Positions 57,887 to 64,000 of a stretch of 64,000 nt of DNA are shown here, one piece after another. The translations under genes were made by a program, and so were the position numbers. Each line of letters begins with the position of its first letter. The stretch's first letter is position 1. Under the pieces are notes generated by a model. It saw only the letters and a list, made by a program, of their open reading frames with translations, was not told where the DNA came from and did no database searches. Origin of the DNA: Siphonodentalium dalli (Eukaryota > Mollusca > Scaphopoda > Gadilida > Siphonodentaliidae); the NCBI GenBank assembly GCA_032622095.1, contig CP136067.1, forward strand, positions 94,726,707 through 94,790,706. Reading direction: 5' to 3'.

Positions 57887-58180
57887 AGGAAGCATATGTG
57901 CGGCGAGGATACTCAGAAAATATCTGTGATATGTTATAAATTCCACACGGTGGTAGGATATGTTAGACAGAATTCCTGTTTATGCTATCCGATCATGCGA
58001 TGATGGCGGATATGTTAGACAGAATTCCTGTTTATGCTATCCGATCATGCAATGGTGATAGGATATGTTAGACTGTCTATATTATCCAATCATGCGATGT
58101 AAAATCTTTACCTAATAATGCTGTGTTTTATTCAGCTGTCCAAAACTATTCACATATACATGATGTCAGTATATTCACAA
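57887..58180 (+). other. 3' UTR start with 52-bp tandem repeat
   Basis: Non-coding sequence directly after the stop. From about 57949 to 58090 a unit containing ggatatgttagacagaattc and tccgatcatgc occurs three times at about 52-bp spacing, the third copy shortened. No AATAAA is evident close by, so the 3' UTR end is not placed; AATAAA matches occur at about 60735, 61003, 63090 and 63650. Confidence 0.6.
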
Positions 58181-58303
58181 GCCTTGAAATAGGGTGTCTG
58201 TCATTTGCAGAATGAGTTCCCCAGAGGGTGAATTTAGTGATGCTACCCCGCATAGCGGGCTAGCATCACCAAATTCACCCTCTGGGGACCTCATTCTGCT
58301 TAC
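58178..58303. mobile_element. MITE-D left palindrome
   Basis: caagccttgaaatagggtgt to gacctcattctgctta; no right TIR. Confidence 0.8.
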
Positions 58304-58344
58304 ACCTTTCCAACATGTCCATGTTTATCATCTTAAAAAAAACT

Positions 58345-58471
58345 GTTCCAATAGGACGAGTACAAATATTTCATCCATTACAGTTCAGAGAATAGAATTC
58401 ATTATCAACTATTCCATTAGGACGAGTACAAGTATTTCATCCATTACAGTTCAGAGAATAGAATTCGTTTG
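58345..58471 (+). repeat. 66-bp tandem duplication downstream of the gene
   Basis: gacgagtacaaatatttcat and cagttcagagaatagaattc occur twice with few differences. Confidence 0.85.
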
Positions 58472-58571
58472 ATGATAACACATTTCTTCATTGTTCTGTC
58501 CGGAGCTTGTCAGTGAATGTTGTTCTATATTAGGACATCTGATTGGGATATTGTCAGTGAGCTTCTAAACA

Positions 58572-58672
58572 AGCCTGCAAATAGTGTGTCTGTCATGATT
58601 AGTGGGATAGCGTCACTAAATTCACCCTCTAGGGACCTCATATTTCAAATTTCAGACACACTGTTTGCAAGT
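58572..58672. mobile_element. MITE-D deleted copy
   Basis: Both TIRs (aagcctgcaaatagtgtgtc, cacactgtttgcaagtttgc) but only half of the palindrome. Confidence 0.75.
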
Positions 58673-59899
58673 TTGCTTCTAAAATGTTGTACAAAAAAGT
58701 ACAGTTTTTATAAAAGATAAACTTCATATCTCTCCTTGTTAATGAGAAAAACATGATTTTATACGACATTTTAAGATACAACATTTTGTTTTGACGATTT
58801 CTGTAGGTTTGTTTATTACTGTCACTCAGGATAAGTAGGATACGCCCTCTGGCCATTCCTCTTCAAAACTATCCAATCAGAATTATCCTACCAGGATCGG
58901 ATTCGGAAATAGATATTTAACATTTTAGAATTAACGATAAAATTTTGCTGAAAACCCTGATACAACATTTTAGAACACACTTTTTTCCCAAAAAAATACA
59001 TTTATATTTGATAAGTTATTTGAGGAACTTATGAAATCGAACATATTTTATACTAAATATGCAAAAACGTGCGTTCGCACCAAAACACAAGATTTGACAT
59101 TTTAGAAGTCCACTGATGACGTCCAAAAAGGAATGGATGATTCCACAGCCTGTCATAATTACATTATAATTTAACAACAAAGATGCTGAAAACAGCCAAT
59201 GAACACTGAAAGTTGGTACGGATATCCAACTAATTTAAGTTAAGATGTTGTCAGAATATTCAATGCAGCAAACGAGCAGATCAGTTGCTGATTGGTGGAA
59301 TATATCTGCTGATAGTTATTTGATTGACAGATGCGGGATGGTCCATTACTTTGTATTTTGATAATATTTATTGCCTATAATCTGTGTGTGGTGAGATATT
59401 ATTTAATATGTGATTATTCTATTATAATATTGACTATTGAGGTGGATTTTTATAATGAAAGACAAATATGTCACACTCTGAAACCTGGCATCTCATATGT
59501 ACAAAAATTGTAACAAGTTAAGTTAAAAAAATAATCTAAATTTTATAGTTTCTCTATTGATGTTCTCTCGTCCCTTGGATAGCCTTGAAGCTGACAAAAT
59601 AGCGAACATGACAATGTCAGAGAAAAAAAAGATACTTTTACTTCAAAGTACTATTTGGCTTCTATTACATCAGAACTTGACAAGAAAAACCAACAAATAC
59701 CACAGTATTATAGCAGACCCGGTTGACCAAGTTTTAATATTACACAGTTGCCAACTTGACATTTGTAACAAAAAATTGTTTTTCAAACATTTGCCAAGGT
59801 TTCTATAGACATGAAGAATTTGTTCTTCAGAAACTTGGAATGATTTATTTTATGACCTATCGATTACCAGCCGTCTGAGTTTGTGATAGTTTCCATTGG
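58673..59899 (+). other. Downstream region, nothing recognised
   Basis: AT-rich; could be 3' UTR or intergenic. Open frames here (for example 59557-59808) have no recognisable product. Confidence 0.4.
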
Positions 59900-60116
59900 T
59901 ACAGTAATGCCTTAAATAATCGACTCCTTAACCACAGCAAAATTATGGGTAATTTTTCAGGATTTAGTCGGAAATATGGCTTGTTGCCATTCATCGGAAA
60001 GCTCTCACTGGGAGCTTTCCGATGAATGGCAACAAGCCATATTTCCGACTAATTCCTGAACAATTACCCATAATTTTGCTGTGGTTAAGGAGTCGATTAT
60101 TTAGGGCAATACTGTA
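59900..60116. mobile_element. MITE-A copy
   Basis: Full-length palindrome downstream of the gene, tacagtaatgccttaa to ttagggcaatactgta. Confidence 0.9.
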
Positions 60117-60140
60117 GCTTGTGAATTTTACCTTATGTGT

Positions 60141-60256
60141 TAACCCTTTTCCATGACAGGAGCTTCATGAAATTTTTTGAAAACACTGTGCCAATGCATT
60201 CTCATATATGCGAGTGTCCCATAGGGACCAGCGTAGCTCCCATCATGAAAGGGTTA
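60141..60256. mobile_element. MITE-C copy, centre-deleted
   Basis: Both ends are present (ttaaccctttt ... tgaaagggtta) but most of the hairpins are lost. Confidence 0.8.
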
Positions 60257-60378
60257 TGTTAATACATAGGCAAGTCATGTGTAGTACTTGGTTGTGTCTA
60301 GAAGATCCAGTCCCAGACTCATCTATTTATATTGCTGTTAGAATTCATTAAAGAAATATCTGTATATTCCTAATCTAA

Positions 60379-60544
60379 ACAAGCATGAATTTAGTGTGCC
60401 TCCCATAGCAGTTGAGGCCTAAGCAGAGTGAGGTTCTCGAGGGTGAATTTATTGATGCTAGCCCGCCGTGCGAGATAGCGTCACTAAATTACACCCTCTG
60501 GGGACCTCATTCTGCAAATGTCAGAGACAATATATCCAGGCTTG
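60379..60544. mobile_element. MITE-D right palindrome with short left tip
   Basis: The left TIR runs straight into ccatagcagttgaggcctaa and the right palindrome, so the left palindrome and most of the spacer are deleted. Confidence 0.78.
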
Positions 60545-61067
60545 ATTCCACATCAAGGCAGGCAATAGGGGTATACAGTGAGCTGCACATGAGGAGTTTG
60601 GTTTCAGTCACAAGATACCGATAGAAACTCTCTAAATATTGCTATTGTTAGAGGCTGGTATACTTTTTTTTTTCGCTCAGAAAAATTCTAACCTTAAATA
60701 TTTTTTGCTGCCGAAAAATATTTAAATTTGGAAAAATAAAGTGAGTTTTTGTATACTGCATATTTATATGTATAATAGTGCTGTGTTCTTCATTTTTCCT
60801 ATTCTGTAAGCTTTTTTGCGATATTGAATTCATTTGAATAGGTGTTTTTCATATATTTGTATGTATAGTGGTATGAAAGCTTTCATGTCTACCTGTGGTT
60901 TATATCTAGTTTCTACATAAATAGGCTTTTTAATTTGGTAACCCATGTTACAACTTACAATAATGTAACAAAAATCACTTGATGCTGGAATTATCACAGT
61001 AGAAAATAAAAAATGAATGAAAATTAAACCGTTCCTTAATCCAGACCTTTACATTTAAATTCATTGG

Positions 61068-61092
61068 CCCCCCCCCCCCCCCCCTCCCCTCA
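61068..61092 (+). repeat. Poly-C tract
   Basis: An uninterrupted run of C followed by tcccct. A G run of similar kind lies at 18421-18434. Length may be affected by sequencing. Confidence 0.8.
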
Positions 61093-61426
61093 CAGCACAC
61101 ACTGTTGAAAATTTACAGGCATGTTCAGAATCTCCTCTATATGGGAGCTGCATATGAACGATTTTCAATGAAAAACATGGGCTCTGCCAGCCATCTCAGA
61201 ATTTACTCTTCGTGTGACTATATCCTTCGGCACACCCTACATGACACATTCCTCATCCGATTGTCATCACACTTGATATGGATCTTCGGGGTGACCACTA
61301 CATGGAAGCCATAAAAGTTTTCAGAATTCCATTGAAAAACATGTCTGCCAGTGGCCATCTTGTTGACATCCGATTTATCAGCTGTCTTTGAAATACATTT
61401 GTTGCCAAAGCTTTCATACGACTTAA

Positions 61427-61580
61427 GTTTGTGTACAGGAATACTTGTACTATAAGATTTGAGTACAGGAATACTAAGACTATAATATTTGTGTACAGGA
61501 ATACTTGTACTATAAGATTTGAGTACAGGAATATTAGTACTATAAGATTTGCTACCAGGAATACTAGTACTATAAGATTT
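61427..61580 (+). repeat. 30-bp tandem repeat x 5
   Basis: Units of gtacaggaatacttgtacta type followed by taagattt(g)g. Confidence 0.85.
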
Positions 61581-61771
61581 GTGAGGTATACGCACCATGT
61601 TAAATTTGTTATTTCTTGTTATGTGTAGTTCCTTGTTGTCTGTTTTACTGTGCTCTTAATTCTCGTTTAACTCTCTGGATTCGTTGATTAAACACAGCTC
61701 TCGCTGAAAGTAGGTATTATTCTGAAACTGATCACCACATGGTCCCTGGTGGTGAATGAGCCTGATTCTTA

Positions 61772-62169
61772 TTAACCCTTTACCCAACAAACCGGCCAAA
61801 ACCGGCCAAATAAAGCTTCAACAGCCTAAATTATCTTGGGTCTGTCTCAATAGAACCATACAAATATGGATATCATTGGAACCGGCTCCTTGACCACATT
61901 GTGATAGTTACAGTTATGCCCTGTGCCAATGCATTCTCTTATATATGCGAGTCGACCATAGGTCGCCTCGCATATATAAGAGAATGCATTGGCCTAAAAA
62001 AATCTTTTTTAACACTTTTTACCATTTTTTCTTACATTCTTTAACAATTTTATAATTTTTAATGTGTTAAGCCAATGCATTCTCTTATATATGCGAGGCG
62101 ACCTATGGTCGACTCGCATATATAAGAGAATGCATTGGCACAGGGCCCTTCTGTTGGGTAAAGGATTAA
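61772..62169 (+). mobile_element. MITE-B copy
   Basis: Full-length downstream of the gene, TTAA at both ends (right tip aaaggattaa). Confidence 0.92.
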
Positions 62170-62736
62170 AATCTCAAACGGCTTCGTGTTTACTCAGTCT
62201 GAAGAAATTAGCTGTGTGTCACATTACCGTTACTATAAATAACTTCTGTATGCAATCCATTCAGTAAGATGTCACAGCGCACAAATAGTTTTACGATCTA
62301 CTTTCGGTTTCATTTTTATCCGCTGCTTCAAACAGGTTTTACATGTTGAAATTCTTGGAATAGGCACTTCTGTTCTCCAAACTAGTTATTATTGATAAAT
62401 TCTGGAGCCTTCACATTCACTTCTAAGTTTAATTAGTTGTCGTAATCTCTAATTTTGTGAACAATATGTGAAACTATCAATTTGACAGAAAATTTATTGT
62501 GCTAATTATAGCCATGTGGTGAATCAACCGCTGTATAGGTATTCCAACAATCACCTGATTGTATGCATCGCTTTACTGATGTGCGGATGTTGCGATTGGC
62601 TGACACTGAAGTAATGCTTGCTGGTTGTAATGAAAAACCCACCTAATTTCTTCAGACTCAGTAAAACGGAGCTGCTGAGTCTGATATTAATCAGAACTGG
62701 GTTCTGGCTTGTTGCAGTTTCTGTGATCTGGAAAAG
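62170..62736 (+). other. Downstream region, nothing recognised
   Basis: Between MITE-B and MITE-D copies; no coding signal on either strand. Confidence 0.4.
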
Positions 62737-62873
62737 GTGTATCTGTCATTTGCAGAATGAGGTCCCCAGAGGGTGAGTTTAGTGATGGCTATCCCGCACG
62801 GCAGGCTAGCATTGCCAAATTCACCATCTGGGGGCCTCATTCTGCTAATGACAGACCCACTATTTGCAGGCTT
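62737..62873. mobile_element. MITE-D single-palindrome form
   Basis: gtgtatctgtcatttgcaga to actatttgcaggcttgag, one palindrome. Confidence 0.82.
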
Positions 62874-63234
62874 GAGTTTTATGTGATCTGCAAATTGTTC
62901 TTCAGATATCCCCCAGGATATTGGATGTTTTAGTGTATAATATTGATTTTAACTTTGAGGAATAGAAATGATGTTTGTTTACATGCAAATCTCGGTGTTT
63001 TCCATATTTTAGTCATCATGATCACGGTCTAAATTCTTGTTAAATGATTCACACGTATATATCTATTATCTTGTGTCCTTGCAGTGAAGTAATAAACTTT
63101 TTTTTTAATCAGCCGAATGTGGGAATGTTTCCCTTTAAGAATACTCACACTCTGTAATCACTTGAATGCAGCTCGGTCCCAAATCCCGTTCTGAGTGGTT
63201 ATACGCCTGTTCTCCGTGCGCATTTTTTATACGT

Positions 63235-63570
63235 ATTATGTTATTGGTCTGTCCGCCCATTCGCTTTTGGTTTACAGATGCTATCTTTCTATAGTCCAGC
63301 ACAAAATACAGGTCAATTTCAAATTTGGGTTCCTTCCTCATATTTTCACTGGAGTTATGGCCCTTTTTGTTGGAATTTGCACTCTATTTTCATTTCCAGA
63401 TGATAACTTGAGTAAGTCTTACATGAATGGAATGAAATGGTATGTGGGTTTACTGGCTCAAAATACAGGCCACATCAAATTGGGATTCCGCCCTACAATT
63501 TTCACCAGAGTTATGACCCTTTGTTGGAATTACCACCGGCATATTTTTGCCATGGCCTAGCGATGCTTCT
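63235..63570. repeat. Dispersed repeat, two tandem units
   Basis: Two successive units, each ending ttatggccctt or ttatgaccctttgttggaat, the second starting tttccagatgataacttgag. Confidence 0.6.
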
Positions 63571-63786
63571 TTTATTCCCTGCCGAATTCAAAACAAATTG
63601 AGCATTATAGTTTGATGTTGATTTGTTTAAGCATTGTTAATGCCACCCAACAATAAAGGAAGCATAAACTAATGCAGTGACGCCTGGAAAAATAAAATGA
63701 CATTTATTGCAGGTTCCAAATAGAAGATTCATAGAGATGCGGTATTGTGCGACACTTTTCTCATAACACAGACCTAAGCTCTATTT

Positions 63787-63838
63787 AAAATGATAACACT
63801 ATGATAACACTATGATAACACTATGATAACACTATGAC
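63787..63838 (+). repeat. 11-bp tandem repeat x 4
   Basis: actatgataac repeated four times. Confidence 0.9.
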
Positions 63839-63861
63839 TGAATATCAGTCTACTTGGTGGA

Positions 63862-64000
63862 CAAGCCTTGAAATAGTGTGTCTGTATTTGCAGAATGAGG
63901 TCCCCAGAGGGAGAATTTAGTGATGCTACCCTGCATAGCGGGTTAGCATCACCAAATTCACCCTCTGGGAACCTCATTCTGCTGAGGTGTAAGCAGAATG
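63862..64000. mobile_element. MITE-D cut by window end
   Basis: caagccttgaaatagtgtgt, the first palindrome and the first bases of a second (gtaagcagaatg), like the 22523 form. Confidence 0.82.

Noticed and set aside
61218-61598. Minus-strand repetitive open frame (SYSTSIPV repeats)
   Set aside because: Produced by the 30-bp tandem repeat; no gene structure around it.
1-64000. tRNA, rRNA or endogenous viral genes
   Set aside because: No cloverleaf, rRNA signature, or retroviral/viral protein motif recognised on either strand.

Overview
The window is eukaryotic: short coding exons with GT/AG borders sit in AT-rich introns packed with palindromic MITEs. The protein is a metazoan KMT2C/KMT2D (MLL3/MLL4, Drosophila Trr type) histone H3K4 methyltransferase. 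Repeat boilerplate such as 'gctcacctgagacgaagtctc', '(t)gtccgtccgtc' runs and 'cagtaaaacctctctaaaccgaa' is typical of bivalve mollusc genomes, so a bivalve is the most likely source (inference from repeat style).

Layout. Positions 1-2749 are intron, with a long-TIR element at about 897-2291. Positions 2750-57886 hold the last 26 exons (numbered within this window, E1-E26) of one plus-strand gene. Their splice phases chain without a break into 3387 codons plus the stop. The 5' part, expected to encode the N-terminal PHD fingers and HMG box, lies upstream of the window. E1-E5 encode a coiled coil and Pro/Gln/Gly-rich linkers. E6 is a single 5.3-kb exon of low complexity with a 20-residue Cys/Asp-rich tandem repeat. 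E7-E16 encode acidic/basic and conserved KMT2C/D linker blocks. E17-E19 encode an extended PHD finger, E20-E22 FYRN/FYRC, E22 the WDR5-binding Win motif, and E24-E26 the SET and post-SET domains. Positions 57887-64000 are 3' UTR and downstream sequence, with tandem repeats and MITEs and no further gene that I can support.

Mobile sequence. At least six MITE families have been inserted repeatedly. Several use TTAA target sites (piggyBac-like). One is a 217-bp near-perfect palindrome with TA ends (mariner-like). One modular hairpin family has about 20 copies. A 1.3-kb hAT-like element lies 20 bp downstream of an exon.

The most unusual pattern is that about ten exon edges of this one gene are tandemly duplicated together with their splice sites. 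E2 is followed by an array of 44-bp units each carrying the 5' splice site. E8 is preceded by seven 102-bp units each carrying the 3' splice site plus exon start. E18 has copies at both ends. E5 and E14 abut 29-bp and 21-bp arrays. E1, E10, E23 and E25 have one or two decayed copies, some split by MITEs. A copy of the E4 acceptor lies 6.4 kb away. I know of no named system that this matches; it may reflect biased retention of splice-site decoys, microexon birth, or a local duplication process.
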